Below the pieces are notes generated by a model, which saw only the letters and a list, made by a program, of their open reading frames with translations, did no database searches and was not told the origin of the DNA. The translations under genes and the position numbers were made by a program. Of a stretch of 64,000 nt of DNA, positions 18,300 to 27,153 are shown piece by piece. Each line of letters starts with the position of its first letter. Positions within the stretch are counted from its first letter, which is position 1. Origin of the DNA: Bradyrhizobiaceae bacterium PARB1 (GTDB lineage: Bacteria; Pseudomonadota; Alphaproteobacteria; Rhizobiales; Xanthobacteraceae); the NCBI GenBank assembly GCA_002256345.1, contig NKIY01000001.1, positions 558,001-622,000 of the forward strand, written 5' to 3'.

Positions 18300-18860
18300 C
18301 GAAGAGGCGATCCTTCCGAAAATGTTCCTATTTTGTTCTTGACGAATTCCCCGCAAGGATTATTATCCGCCACGTCCCGCCTCACTGAGAGGGGTGGTTC
18401 GCGATCGTCACGATCTGCGAGGTGGGATGCGGTGACGCTCTCGGCGTCAGGCGCGGCGGGAAGGTGACAGGGCGGGGCCGAGAGGCACTGTGAGTCATCG
18501 TTCCAAGGCGCTGGATGGGCCATGTCCGAGAGCGCCGGCCAAGTCGTGCCGTCCCGTGCCTAGAGGCACGAGGGGTCGAGGGTTCTCCTGGTCAACCGGC
18601 CTCGAGAAACAATCTCAACCCGAGGGTGACCAGTCAGCACCCTGGAGAGCACGAAGCAACCGGAAGCGCATCGCGCGCGGAACGCTGGGCACTCGCCTGG
18701 GGTCTCCGGAAGTCCTGTGCGCATCCCATGCGGACGACCGCATCGGCGTGCAGGCCATGGGTGCTTTGGGCACCCGGCGTTCCGTGCGCCCTCTTGATGA
18801 AGAGGGTGAAGGAATGCTCACACCTCGGGCGCGCAAGCGCGGCGAGAACGGGATCGCGTG
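18300..18860. repeat. Long structured non-coding element (candidate dispersed repeat or ncRNA)
   Basis: This stretch shows no credible gene: short open frames exist in several frames but lack family resemblance or consistent ribosome-binding sites. It has many local inverted repeats, for example CCGTGCCTAGAGGCACGAGG near 18553. A longer pair pairs CGGAACGCTGGGC (near 18679) with GCCCGGCGTTCCG across a loop of roughly 90 nt (near 18780). From memory, the layout 'GAGGGGTGGTTCGCGATCGT ... GAGAGCACGAAG ... CACCCGGCGTTCC ... GCGCCCTCT' resembles elements present in many copies in Bradyrhizobium and Nitrobacter genomes. That recollection was not checked. Confidence 0.45.
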
Positions 18861-18920
18861 AATTCAGGAATGACGGGGCTGTTTGACAGTTGAATCAGAA
18901 GCGACGCGCCGAGAGTAGTG

Positions 18921-19090
18921 CTCCCTCCCTCAAGCGGCGCAGCCGCGCAGTGGGGTCCGACGGACGAATTCGTCCGTCGTAGGCCGGGGTGGGGTGCCCC
19001 ACGTGACGTGGAGCGTGGGGATAGACCCCACCCGTCACTCGCTTCGCTCGTGCCACCCTCCCCAGTCGCTTCGCTCCGGGGAGGGAGAAG
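18921..19090. repeat. Large nested inverted repeat, copy 2
   Basis: CTCCCTCCC at the left and GGGGAGGGAG at the right bracket an inner pair built on GGGTGGGGTGCCCCACG and its imperfect complement. It is the same design as the element at 345-496 but with more diverged arms. It directly precedes the hemE stop codon, so it may act as the 3' end signal of the minus-strand hemE transcript. Confidence 0.65.
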
Positions 19091-19096
19091 CAAGGA

Positions 19097-20176
19097 CTAT
19101 CCGCGAAAATCCCGCACCCGCTTCACCATCTGCTCCACATGCGCCACCGGGGTTTCCGGCTGGATGCCATGGCCGAGATTGAAGATGAACCTGCCGCCCG
19201 CATAATTCGCCAGCACATCGTCCACCGCGCGGTCGAGCGCGGCGCCGCCGGCGATCAGCACCAGCGGATCGAGATTGCCCTGCACGGCGACGCGGCTCTG
19301 CACCTGCTCGCGCACGAAGCCGGGCTCCGCGGCCCAGTCAATGCTCACGGCATCGACGGAGGTGGCTTCCACATAAGACGGCAGCAGCGCGCCGGCGCCG
19401 CGCGGAAAGCCGATAATTCTTGCATCCGGCACCTTCGCGCGCACACCGGCGACGATGCGCTTGGTCGGCTCCACCGACCAGCGCTGGAATTCCGCCGCAG
19501 GCAGCACGCCGGCCCAGGTGTCGAAGATCTGCAGCACCTCGGCGCCGGCGTCTAATTGGCGCAGGAGATACTGGATCGAATTCTCCACGATGGTGTCGAT
19601 GATCGCGGCGAAGGCCTCGGGATGCCGGTAGGCCATCATCCGCGCCGGGCCCTGGTCGGGCGTGCCGCGCCCGGCCACCATGTAGGTCGCCACCGTCCAC
19701 GGCGCGCCGCAAAAGCCGATCAGCGTCACCTTGGGATCGAGCGCGGCGCGCACGCGGCGCAGCGCTTCGAACACCGGTTCGAGTTTGGTGAAATCCGCCG
19801 CGCGCGCGAGCGTCGCAACGGCGTCCGGCGTGTCGAGCGGATCGAGCCGCGGCCCTTCGCCGGCCTCGAAGCGCACGCTGCGGCCGAGCGCATAGGGGAT
19901 CACGAGAATGTCCGAGAAGATGATCGCGGCGTCGAAACCAAAACGGCGGATCGGCTGCAGCGTCACCTCCGTCGCGAATTCCGGATTGAAGCAGAGATCG
20001 AGGAAGCCGCCCGCAGTCTCGCGCACCTTGCGGTATTCCGGCAGATAGCGCCCGGCCTGCCGCATCATCCATAGCGGCGGCGTCGACCGGCGCTGGCCGC
20101 CCAGGACATCGAGAAAGGGTTTTGCAGGCTGCGACGGGGTCAAGGGCGTGTTCCGCAAGTGGCTGGGATCGATCAT
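19097..20176 (-). CDS. hemE: Uroporphyrinogen decarboxylase
   Basis: A 359-residue enzyme converting uroporphyrinogen III to coproporphyrinogen III in heme synthesis. The N-terminal signature [17 protein letters not shown] (near residue 35) carries the substrate-binding Arg residues. Further conserved blocks are [14 protein letters not shown] with the catalytic Asp (near 85), [17 protein letters not shown] (near 150), [10 protein letters not shown] (near 215) and [13 protein letters not shown] near the C-terminus. The frame is open upstream to 20251, but homologues begin near the ATG at 20176. It is divergent from hemF, which performs the next step. Confidence 0.95.
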   Translation of the reverse strand: MIDPSHLRNTPLTPSQPAKPFLDVLGGQRRSTPPLWMMRQAGRYLPEYRKVRETAGGFLDLCFNPEFATEVTLQPIRRFGFDAAIIFSDILVIPYALGRSVRFEAGEGPRLDPLDTPDAVATLARAADFTKLEPVFEALRRVRAALDPKVTLIGFCGAPWTVATYMVAGRGTPDQGPARMMAYRHPEAFAAIIDTIVENSIQYLLRQLDAGAEVLQIFDTWAGVLPAAEFQRWSVEPTKRIVAGVRAKVPDARIIGFPRGAGALLPSYVEATSVDAVSIDWAAEPGFVREQVQSRVAVQGNLDPLVLIAGGAALDRAVDDVLANYAGGRFIFNLGHGIQPETPVAHVEQMVKRVRDFRG

Positions 20177-20242
20177 CTGCGGCCGTGATACACGCTCGCA
20201 TCCGGCTTGGCGAGGCGCGGCGCCGCCGGGCGCTCCGCATTC

Positions 20243-20256
20243 TTGATACATCGCAA
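20243..20256. promoter_or_regulatory. Candidate FixK/Fnr-type box between hemE and hemF
   Basis: TTGATACATCGCAA fits the rhizobial FixK pattern TTG(A/C)-N6-(T/G)CAA. Its centre is 74 bp before the hemF ATG at 20324; a class II site at about -40 would put the transcript start near 20290 and give a 34-nt leader. It also lies in range of the divergent hemE start. Chance matches to this short motif are common. Confidence 0.4.
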
Positions 20257-20323
20257 GGTGTCATCGCCCGGAAAGCCGCATATAACGCGCATGAGCAACA
20301 CGATCCCACGTTCCAGGACGCCG

Positions 20324-21205
20324 ATGACACCAGAGATATCGCCCGCCATCGAACAGCAGCGCGCCCGCGCCAAGGTGTGGTTCGAGACCTTGCGCGACCG
20401 CATCTGCGCCGAGATCGAGACGCTGGAACGCGAGGCGCCCGAGGCGCTGTTTCCCGGCGTGCCCGCGCGCTTCGAGCTTCGGCCATGGACGCGCAAGACC
20501 GGCAGCGGCGGCGGAGTCGGCGGCTTTCTCTCCGGCGGCCGGCTGTTCGAGAAGATCGGCATCCACACCTCATCGGCCAATGGCAAGCTGTCGCCCGAGA
20601 TGGCGCGCGCGATGCCGGGCGGCGGCTCTCAGCTCGATTATGTGTCGACCAGCATCAGCCTGATCATGCATCCGCGCTCGCCGCGCGTGCCGACGGTGCA
20701 TATGAACACGCGCTTCCTCGCCACTTCGGTGGGCTGGTTCGGCGGCGGCGCCGATCTCACGCCGATGCTGCCGGCACAGCGCAAGGACGATGCGCCGGAT
20801 ACGATCACCTTCCATGATGCCATGCGCGCCGCCTGCGATGCGCATGACCCCGGCTACTACAGGAAGTTCAAGACCTGGGCCGACGACTATTTCTTCCTGC
20901 CGCATCGCGGCGTCGCCCGCGGCGTGGGCGGGATCTTCTACGATCAGCTCAGCAATGATTTCGAAAAGGACTTCGCCTTCACCCGCGATGTCGGCGATGC
21001 CTTCCTGAACGTCTATCCCCGCATCGTGCGTGCGCGCATGCAGGAGGCCTGGACGGAGGAGGAGCGGGCGCTGCAGCTTGAAACCCGCGGGCTCTATGTC
21101 GAGTTCAATCTGCTCTACGACAAGGGCACGATGTTCGGCCTGCAGACCGGCGGCAACACCGAGACGATTTTAAGCTCGATGCCGCCGCTGGTGAGCTGGA
21201 AGTAA
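20324..21205 (+). CDS. hemF: Oxygen-dependent coproporphyrinogen III oxidase
   Basis: A 293-residue enzyme that oxidatively decarboxylates coproporphyrinogen III to protoporphyrinogen IX using O2. Signature blocks include HMNTRFLATSVGWFGGGADLTPM (near residue 125), FKTWADDYFFLPHRGVARGVGGIFYDQL (near 185) and EFNLLYDKGTMFGLQTGGNTE near the C-terminus. Length matches the usual 300 residues. The start is ambiguous: ATGs lie at 20291 and 20324; AGGA at 20315-20318 favours 20324. Its stop codon abuts that of the convergent heme oxygenase gene. Confidence 0.95.
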   Translation: MTPEISPAIEQQRARAKVWFETLRDRICAEIETLEREAPEALFPGVPARFELRPWTRKTGSGGGVGGFLSGGRLFEKIGIHTSSANGKLSPEMARAMPGGGSQLDYVSTSISLIMHPRSPRVPTVHMNTRFLATSVGWFGGGADLTPMLPAQRKDDAPDTITFHDAMRAACDAHDPGYYRKFKTWADDYFFLPHRGVARGVGGIFYDQLSNDFEKDFAFTRDVGDAFLNVYPRIVRARMQEAWTEEERALQLETRGLYVEFNLLYDKGTMFGLQTGGNTETILSSMPPLVSWK

Positions 21206-21874
21206 CTACGACGCAGGCGCGCCTTCGATCGCCGCCTGCACCGCCCAGGAAATATCGGTGTTGAGCTGGAACGCCACCGAGCCCTCATCGACGATCGCCT
21301 GCGGCTGCGATGCACGCTTGCCGGCGTCATCGAGCGCGGTGCGATAGTCGCTCTTCAGCGCGGCGAGATCGGCATGTGCGGGGAAGTCGTAGAAGGTCAG
21401 TTCGTTCGGCGCGAGGCCCGGCTTCTTCGCGAGCAGCTTCTTGAGGATCTGTCCGCCGGAGAGGTCGCCGAGATAGCGCGTATAGGCATGGGCGATCAGC
21501 AGCGCGCCATCGCCCTTCGCGGCCTCCGCGATCCGCTGCGCATAGGCATGGCCTTCGGGCAGCACCGGCACCTGCGAGAAGTCGCCGCCGCACAGCGCGT
21601 CGAGATCGGCCTTCAGCGCCGAGGCGCGGTCGAGCCGGTAGGCCGCGAGCTTCGCCAGCAGCGGATTGTCGCGATGCGATTCCAGCCCGGCTTCGAGCGC
21701 CTGATAGGCGGGCAGCAGATTCCGCTGCAGCAGGATGTAGCCCTCGCGGCTGGCCTCGCCGCGCAGCATGTCGCGGATGATGCCGGAACGCTCGGCCTCG
21801 GTGTGCAGGGTCTTGGTCGCGCGGTAGAGATCGGTCACGACGCTGGCTGGCGAGGTGGGCGGGGGCGTCGTCAT
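21206..21874 (-). CDS. Biliverdin-producing heme oxygenase
   Basis: A 222-residue heme oxygenase that opens heme to biliverdin, CO and Fe2+. The proximal His lies in TKTLHTEAERSG (His24), and the distal helix has YTRYLGDLSGGQILKKL (near residue 132) with the Gly-rich kink. GGAG precedes the ATG. The gene stands beside hemE and hemF rather than with heme-uptake genes. A possible Irr-type element lies upstream at 21952. It could serve iron recovery or chromophore synthesis for bacteriophytochromes; no phytochrome gene is in the window. Confidence 0.9.
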   Translation of the reverse strand: MTTPPPTSPASVVTDLYRATKTLHTEAERSGIIRDMLRGEASREGYILLQRNLLPAYQALEAGLESHRDNPLLAKLAAYRLDRASALKADLDALCGGDFSQVPVLPEGHAYAQRIAEAAKGDGALLIAHAYTRYLGDLSGGQILKKLLAKKPGLAPNELTFYDFPAHADLAALKSDYRTALDDAGKRASQPQAIVDEGSVAFQLNTDISWAVQAAIEGAPAS

Positions 21875-21951
21875 CGAGGTCTCCGGTATGGATATATGCG
21901 GATTGCGGCCGCACCATATCAGCCGCGGGAAATGTCACAAGTTTCCGTGGG

Positions 21952-21965
21952 TTAGAACGGTTCCA
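21952..21965. promoter_or_regulatory. Candidate Irr/ICE-like element
   Basis: TTAGAACGGTTCCA resembles the rhizobial iron-control element TTTAGAANNNTTCTAAA, with the TTAGAA and TTC halves correctly spaced and mismatches at the right end. It lies between the divergent heme oxygenase gene and fbp, 78 bp from the former. Confidence 0.35.
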
Positions 21966-22027
21966 GCCTTGTCGGGCGGCGGCCGGGCGTGCCAGAACCG
22001 CGGTCTGACCTTCCGCCCGGAGACGTA

Positions 22028-23032
22028 ATGACCGCGCCGATCGACCTATTCCGCCATACTGCCAATTTCGCCGCCACAGACCCCCTCCGCCACGCAACTG
22101 CGGCTGCGGTCGATGCTATTGCGCGGGCATCCATCGAAATCTCAGATCTGATCGGCCGCGGCGCGCTGGCGGGCATCACGGGCGCGGCGCAGGGCAGCGC
22201 GAATGCCGATGGCGACGTGCAGAAGGACCTCGACGTCCGCGCCGACGACATGATCCGCGCGGCGCTGAAGGATGTGGCATGGGGCGCGCTGGCTTCGGAG
22301 GAAGCCGAGACGGCTGATCTTCGTGACGGCGGTCTCATCGACATCGCCTATGATCCCCTCGACGGCTCGTCGAATATCGAGACCAATATGACCGTCGGCA
22401 CGATCTTCTCGATCATGCCGAGCGTGGCCGGCAAGGCGCCCTTCACTTCGCCCGGCCATGCGCAGATCGCCGCTGGCTTCGTGGTTTACGGCCCGCAGAC
22501 CTCGCTGGTGCTGACCCTCGGCGATGGCGTTCACATCTTCACGTTGGATCGCGATGCGGGCGGCTACAAAAGCATTCGCACAAATGTGCAGATCACAGCC
22601 GATTGTGCCGAATATGCCATCAACGCCTCCAACCATCGCCACTGGGAAGCGCCGGTGCGCGATTTCGTCGAGCAGTGCCTCGCCGGCAAGGAGGGCACGA
22701 AAGGGAAGAACTTCAACATGCGCTGGATCGCGGCGCTGGTCGCCGAGGTCTATCGCATCCTCGTGCGCGGCGGTGTGTTCCTGTATCCGGGCGATGCGCG
22801 CAAGGGCTATGGCGACGGCCGTCTGCGTCTCGTCTATGAAGCGCATCCGATGGCCTTCATCGTCGAGCAGGCAGGCGGGGCGGCAACGACTGGCCGTCAG
22901 CGCATTCTCGATGTGGCGCCCACGGCGATCCATCAGCGCATTCCGCTGATCATGGGCTCGCGGAACGAAGTAGCCTGTATCGAAGCGCTGCATTGCGATG
23001 CCGATGGTGGGACCAAACAGGCTGCGGAATAA
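22028..23032 (+). CDS. fbp: Fructose-1,6-bisphosphatase, class I
   Basis: A 334-residue gluconeogenic and Calvin-cycle phosphatase. The metal-binding block [21 protein letters not shown] (near residue 113) and the later [34 protein letters not shown] (near 260) are diagnostic of class I FBPase. GGAG lies 7 bp before the ATG. No Calvin-cycle genes adjoin it, so this is probably a housekeeping copy. Confidence 0.95.
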   Translation: MTAPIDLFRHTANFAATDPLRHATAAAVDAIARASIEISDLIGRGALAGITGAAQGSANADGDVQKDLDVRADDMIRAALKDVAWGALASEEAETADLRDGGLIDIAYDPLDGSSNIETNMTVGTIFSIMPSVAGKAPFTSPGHAQIAAGFVVYGPQTSLVLTLGDGVHIFTLDRDAGGYKSIRTNVQITADCAEYAINASNHRHWEAPVRDFVEQCLAGKEGTKGKNFNMRWIAALVAEVYRILVRGGVFLYPGDARKGYGDGRLRLVYEAHPMAFIVEQAGGAATTGRQRILDVAPTAIHQRIPLIMGSRNEVACIEALHCDADGGTKQAAE

Positions 23033-23156
23033 TGCAACTACACTTCGCTTTTGATCAGTTCAAAGCTACAGGGCTTCTAAGCGCTTGAACCCGGAAAGCA
23101 GTTGAGCGACGCCGCCTCGCAGCCTAAACAGGCGCGGGGTTGCAAAGGACAAGCTC

Positions 23157-23480
23157 ATGCTGCCACAGCCGGTCAAAGCCGCGGATATCACCGACGAAAA
23201 TTCGGCGCAGACCTATCTCAATCAGGCCATCATGACGACGTTCTGCCGCGTGCTGGACAGTTCGCGGCTGCCGCCCGATGTGGTGATGAGGCTGTTGGCC
23301 ACGGCACTCGGCCAGACTTATCGCGAAGTCGCGGCTGCCCATCAGGACGGCTGTTGTCCATGCGGCTGGCGTCCGCAGCCGGCCTCCGATATCGAAACTC
23401 TTCGCGCCTCGCTCGAGGATGCCGCTGTACCGCGCCGCAGCGACGATCTGCTCAGCATGACGGCAGCCGGCCGCGCCTGA
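23157..23480 (+). CDS. Small cysteine-containing protein, function unknown
   Basis: A 107-residue protein with a helical N-terminal two thirds and the motif DGCCPCGWRP near residue 64. The CCPCGW cluster could bind a metal or be redox-active, but I cannot assign a family. AAGGA lies 7 bp before the ATG, which favours this frame over an overlapping one. It sits alone between fbp and the ThDP enzyme. Confidence 0.55.
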   Translation: MLPQPVKAADITDENSAQTYLNQAIMTTFCRVLDSSRLPPDVVMRLLATALGQTYREVAAAHQDGCCPCGWRPQPASDIETLRASLEDAAVPRRSDDLLSMTAAGRA

Positions 23481-23679
23481 ACGAAGCGGCCTAGCTGTCC
23501 TGAATTCAGCTTTCGTGATGCAGAACCGTCATCGCCGTGACAGGCGAGGGCGGTTCGCTGTCGTCTCACGATAGTCTGATGACACAATTGCGCGAAGTTT
23601 GTTAAATTGCTTTAGGCCTAAACCTCCTGGCCCGATCCTTGAATGTCGCGACCATCATTGCTTCCAGCAGAGTGACCGC

Positions 23680-25383
23680 ATGACATCCACTTCTGTCGCC
23701 CAAGCCACGGTTGCATACGCGCCCGATTCAATCCCTGTCTGGCGAGCAGTGGCGCGCGCGATTGCCGATATCGGCACGAAGCGCTGTTTTGGCCTGGTTG
23801 GCGGCGCCAATTTCAAGGTGACCCTCGCACTCACCGATCTCGGTGTCGAGTTCATCGCTGCACGCCATGAGGGCGGCGCGGTCAGTATGGCCGATGTCGC
23901 AGCAAGGTTGACGCGCGAGCTCGTTGTGGTCAGCGTCACCGCTGGTCCCGGTCTCACCAATGCAATCACCGGCATCGGCGAGGCCGCCAAGAGCGATACG
24001 CCGCTCCTCGTACTCGCAGGCGATGTGGTTACCGGCGACAAGCAGTCGGCTTTTGCATTCAATCAATCCGAACTGGTGCATTCTGTGGGCGGTGAGTGGC
24101 GCCAGATCGCCGATCCGCAAACCGCCTATCTCGAAACCTGGAATGCCGCGGCGCGTGCGATCAAGGAGCGCAAGCCGGTGGTGCTCAGCCTGCCCGTCGA
24201 TGTGCAGGAAATGCCGGCGACGGTCACCATGGGCAAACGGCATCCGCCGCTCATGCCGCGTCGCTCGCTGAATGCGGACAAGCTTGCAGAACTGGTTGCC
24301 ACCATCCGCTCGTCGCGCCGCCCGCTGATCCTCGCCGGTCATGGGGCGGTGGTCGCCGATGCGCAGCCGCTCCTGGTCGATCTCGCCGACAGGCTCGGCG
24401 CGCTGCTGTCGACCTCGATCCAGGCGCATGGCATGTTTTCCGGGCATCCTTGGAATCTCGGTATCGCCGGCGGCTTCTCGTCACCGGCGGCGGCCGAGCT
24501 GATCGCGAAAAGCGATGTGATCCTCGCTTTCGGGATGTCGCTCAACATGTGGACGACGAAAAAAGGCCGGCTGATCGACGACCACGCCCAGCTCGTACAG
24601 ATCGATGTGGAGAAAGGCCGTCTCGGCAAGCATCGTCCGGTCGATCTCGAACTCGAAGGCGATGCATCGCAGGTAGCGACGGCATTGCTCGAAGCGCTCG
24701 CTGCGGAAGATGTATCAGGCATCGGCTGGCGCACGCCGGAGATTGCTGCCGTCATCGACGACAAAAGCAATCGCAACGCATTGTATGACGACACCAGCAC
24801 GCAGGAGCACATCGATCCGCGCACGCTCAGCAAGGCCATGGACGACGTGCTGCCGAAGGATCGCACGGTCGTCGTTGATGGCGGTCACTTCGTCGGTTGG
24901 GTGGCACGCTATCTGTCGGTGCCGGACCATCGTGGCTGGTGTATCCCCATCGCGTTTCAGTCCATCGGCCTCGGCCTCGCCGGCGCCGTCGGTGCATCGG
25001 TGGTACAGCCCGGTCGGTTGACGGTGCTCGCGGTCGGCGACGGCGGTTTTCTGATGTCGATCGCGGAGCTGGAGACGGCGGTGCGGCTCAAGCGGCGCAT
25101 CTGCATTTTCATCTATAATGACAGTGCTTATAGCGCCGAGGTGCATCACTTCGTGCCGGAAGGCTATTCCGTCAGTATGGCGCAATTTCCGGTCACCGAT
25201 TTCGCCGCAATCGCCCGCGGCTATGGCGCTGACGGTTGCGTAGTGAAGACGCTCGGTGATCTCGATGCAGTGAAGCGCTGGGTCGACGATGGCGCGCAAG
25301 GCGTGTTCATCGTCGATGGCCGCATCAATCCGAAGCTGATTGCGGATTGGTACAAGGAAATTTTCGGTTCGACGAATTTGTAG
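23680..25383 (+). CDS. Thiamine-diphosphate-dependent enzyme of the acetolactate synthase family
   Basis: A 567-residue three-domain ThDP enzyme. The N-terminal PYR domain has the cofactor-activating Glu in AARHEGGAVSMADVAARL (near residue 66), a central domain spans about 205-340, and the C-terminal PP domain has the ThDP-Mg motif VGDGGFLMSIAELETAVR followed by IYNDSAY (near residues 450-485). Homologues include acetolactate synthase large subunit, benzoylformate decarboxylase and oxalyl-CoA decarboxylase. No small regulatory subunit gene is adjacent, so a biosynthetic acetolactate synthase is unlikely. The substrate is unassigned. Confidence 0.75.
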   Translation: MTSTSVAQATVAYAPDSIPVWRAVARAIADIGTKRCFGLVGGANFKVTLALTDLGVEFIAARHEGGAVSMADVAARLTRELVVVSVTAGPGLTNAITGIGEAAKSDTPLLVLAGDVVTGDKQSAFAFNQSELVHSVGGEWRQIADPQTAYLETWNAAARAIKERKPVVLSLPVDVQEMPATVTMGKRHPPLMPRRSLNADKLAELVATIRSSRRPLILAGHGAVVADAQPLLVDLADRLGALLSTSIQAHGMFSGHPWNLGIAGGFSSPAAAELIAKSDVILAFGMSLNMWTTKKGRLIDDHAQLVQIDVEKGRLGKHRPVDLELEGDASQVATALLEALAAEDVSGIGWRTPEIAAVIDDKSNRNALYDDTSTQEHIDPRTLSKAMDDVLPKDRTVVVDGGHFVGWVARYLSVPDHRGWCIPIAFQSIGLGLAGAVGASVVQPGRLTVLAVGDGGFLMSIAELETAVRLKRRICIFIYNDSAYSAEVHHFVPEGYSVSMAQFPVTDFAAIARGYGADGCVVKTLGDLDAVKRWVDDGAQGVFIVDGRINPKLIADWYKEIFGSTNL

Positions 25384-25396
25384 TTCGACCTGTCGT

Positions 25397-25479
25397 CCGG
25401 ATAGAGCGTAGCGAGATCCGGGGATGTCGAACGTGTCGAAACGCCGGTCCCCGGATTGCGCTTCGCTCCATCCGGGCTA
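25397..25479. repeat. Short interspersed inverted repeat (ATCCGGGG/CCCCGGAT type)
   Basis: CCGGATAGAGCG...ATCCGGGG pairs with CCCCGGATTGCGC...ATCCGGGC. It belongs to the same family as 8900-9022 and 48235-48265. It separates two convergent genes and could terminate either transcript. Confidence 0.65.
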
Positions 25480-25484
25480 TGCGC

Positions 25485-26123
25485 TTATGCAACTTTCGTC
25501 AGCTTTGTGGCTTCGATCCCGCGCAACCACTCGCTCGCCACGGTCACGTCGGCCTGTGACAGCTGATGCCCGATCGGCAATGTGCGATGCTGCACATCGG
25601 CGCCAGCCTTGGCCAATGCCACAGCCAATTGCTGCGCATTGCTCGCCTGGATGATCGGATCGAATTGACCCGACACGATCAGCACCGGCTTGCCGGCGAG
25701 GTCGACCGGTGGCGCATCGCGCAACGGCACCATGGCGCGTAGCAGAATTGCGCCGGCGAGTGCTTCCGGCCGCAATTGCAGCACGGCCGCAGCGATATTC
25801 GCGCCGTTCGAATAACCGAGCGCCATCGGCGCCGGTAAATCGTAGCGCTTGCGAGCATCGTTGACGAACTCCGCAAGATCGTTGGCGCGGCGACGCACGT
25901 CATCCTCGTCGAATACGCCTTCCGCGAGCCTGCGGAAGAAGCGTGGCATGCCGTGCTCCAGAATTCGCCCACGCGGCGAGAGCAGTGATGCGCCGGGCGC
26001 GATGGCTTGGCCGAGTGGCAGGAGGTCGCTCTCGTCACCACCAGTGCCATGCAACAGCAGGAGCGGCGTTGCTTCGTGCCGGTTGCCCGGCACGAAGCGG
26101 TGGATGTGAGACAGGTCGGTCAT
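25485..26123 (-). CDS. Alpha/beta hydrolase (phospholipase/carboxylesterase, MhqD-like)
   Basis: A 212-residue serine hydrolase. The nucleophile elbow is ALGYSNGANIA (Ser near residue 105), the acid is Asp in GQFDPIIQ (near 155), and the His is in IGHQLSQ (near 187). LLLHGTGGDESDLLPLG near residue 22 forms the oxyanion region. Its ATG overlaps the stop of the upstream dioxygenase (TCAT at 26120-26123), so the two are translationally coupled. In Bacillus the MhqO dioxygenase and MhqD hydrolase act together against quinones, and the same pairing is seen here. Confidence 0.85.
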   Translation of the reverse strand: MTDLSHIHRFVPGNRHEATPLLLLHGTGGDESDLLPLGQAIAPGASLLSPRGRILEHGMPRFFRRLAEGVFDEDDVRRRANDLAEFVNDARKRYDLPAPMALGYSNGANIAAAVLQLRPEALAGAILLRAMVPLRDAPPVDLAGKPVLIVSGQFDPIIQASNAQQLAVALAKAGADVQHRTLPIGHQLSQADVTVASEWLRGIEATKLTKVA

Positions 26124-27061
26124 GCCGGCACCTCGTTCTTTGCGAGCGGCGGCAACACGCGCTCGATCTCGCTGCGGTGCTTCTCGAGGAAAGCCGGCAG
26201 CTTCAGATGTTCGCCCAAGGTCTCGACGGGCTCGTCCACGGCAAAGCCGGGGTCGTCGGTGGCGATCTCGAACAACACGCCGCCGGGTTCGCGGAAGTAG
26301 ACCGAACGGAAGTAATTGCGATCCTTCTGTTCCGTCACGTGCTGGCCGTGCACCTCGACGAGCTTGCGGCTCATCTCGGCCTGCTCTGCGTCGTCCCTGG
26401 CGCGGAAGGCGACGTGATGCACCGAACCGCGTCCCTGACGACCCGGCAGGAAACCGCCGGCCTCGTAGATATCAACCACGGCGCCTTCCCGGGCATCGCC
26501 GGTCAGACGGATGATCGAGCCTTCGCGGGCGAGTTCCTTGAAGCCGAACACGTCGGTGAGGATCGCGCTCGTCTTTTCGGCCTTCTCCAGCAGCAGCGTG
26601 ACGCCGTGGAAGCCGCGGATCGCATGCTCGGCGGGGATGTCACCATTGCTCCAGCCGGCTTCGTCTTCCGCGCCTGGGACGCCGACGAGCGCGAGGCTCA
26701 TGCCGTCCGGATCGGTGAAGGGTAGCACCGCTTCGCCAAAGCGCTTCTCAAGCGCCTCATGGGCGACGCCCTGCTCGATGAAGCGATGCGTCCAGTAGCC
26801 GAGCGAACTGGCCGGCACGCGGAACGCGGTCTGCTGGGTCTGGCCGACGCCGCCGCGACCGGGCGCGGCATGCTCCCACGGGAAGAAGGTCAGGATCGTG
26901 CCCGGCTTGCCGGTCTCGTCGCCGTAATAGAAGTGATAGGTGCCGGGATCGTCGAAATTCACGGTCTTCTTGACGAAACGCAGGCCCAGGGCGCGGGTGT
27001 AGAAGTCAAAATTGCGCAGCGCGGGGCCGGCGATGGCGGTGACGTGATGGATGCCTGACAT
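26120..27061 (-). CDS. Ring-cleaving dioxygenase of the glyoxalase/VOC family (MhqO-like)
   Basis: A 313-residue protein with two vicinal-oxygen-chelate repeats. The first starts GIHHVTAIAGPALRNFDFYTRALG and the second IRGFHGVTLLLEK near residue 150. Candidate iron ligands are His in IHHVTA, His in GSVHHVAFRA (near 220) and Glu in REPGGVLFEIATD (near 265). Relatives cleave hydroquinones or catechols and protect against quinones. The ATG at 27061 follows GGAGACAAG; an open frame continues to 27154 but lacks such a site. It is divergent from a LysR-type regulator. Confidence 0.85.
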   Translation of the reverse strand: MSGIHHVTAIAGPALRNFDFYTRALGLRFVKKTVNFDDPGTYHFYYGDETGKPGTILTFFPWEHAAPGRGGVGQTQQTAFRVPASSLGYWTHRFIEQGVAHEALEKRFGEAVLPFTDPDGMSLALVGVPGAEDEAGWSNGDIPAEHAIRGFHGVTLLLEKAEKTSAILTDVFGFKELAREGSIIRLTGDAREGAVVDIYEAGGFLPGRQGRGSVHHVAFRARDDAEQAEMSRKLVEVHGQHVTEQKDRNYFRSVYFREPGGVLFEIATDDPGFAVDEPVETLGEHLKLPAFLEKHRSEIERVLPPLAKNEVPA

Positions 27062-27153
27062 GGTCTTGTCTCCGGTTTGGGAGGGCGCTTCGTCCTCCGT
27101 TGCCCGGATAATTGGTTCGTTCCCGATCAAAGACAATCTGGCTTCTTGTGACA

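Noticed and set aside
18156-18886. Several open frames of 70-120 codons in the 18.2-18.9 kb region
   Set aside because: They overlap each other in different frames, lack consistent ribosome-binding sites and lie in repeat-like structured DNA.
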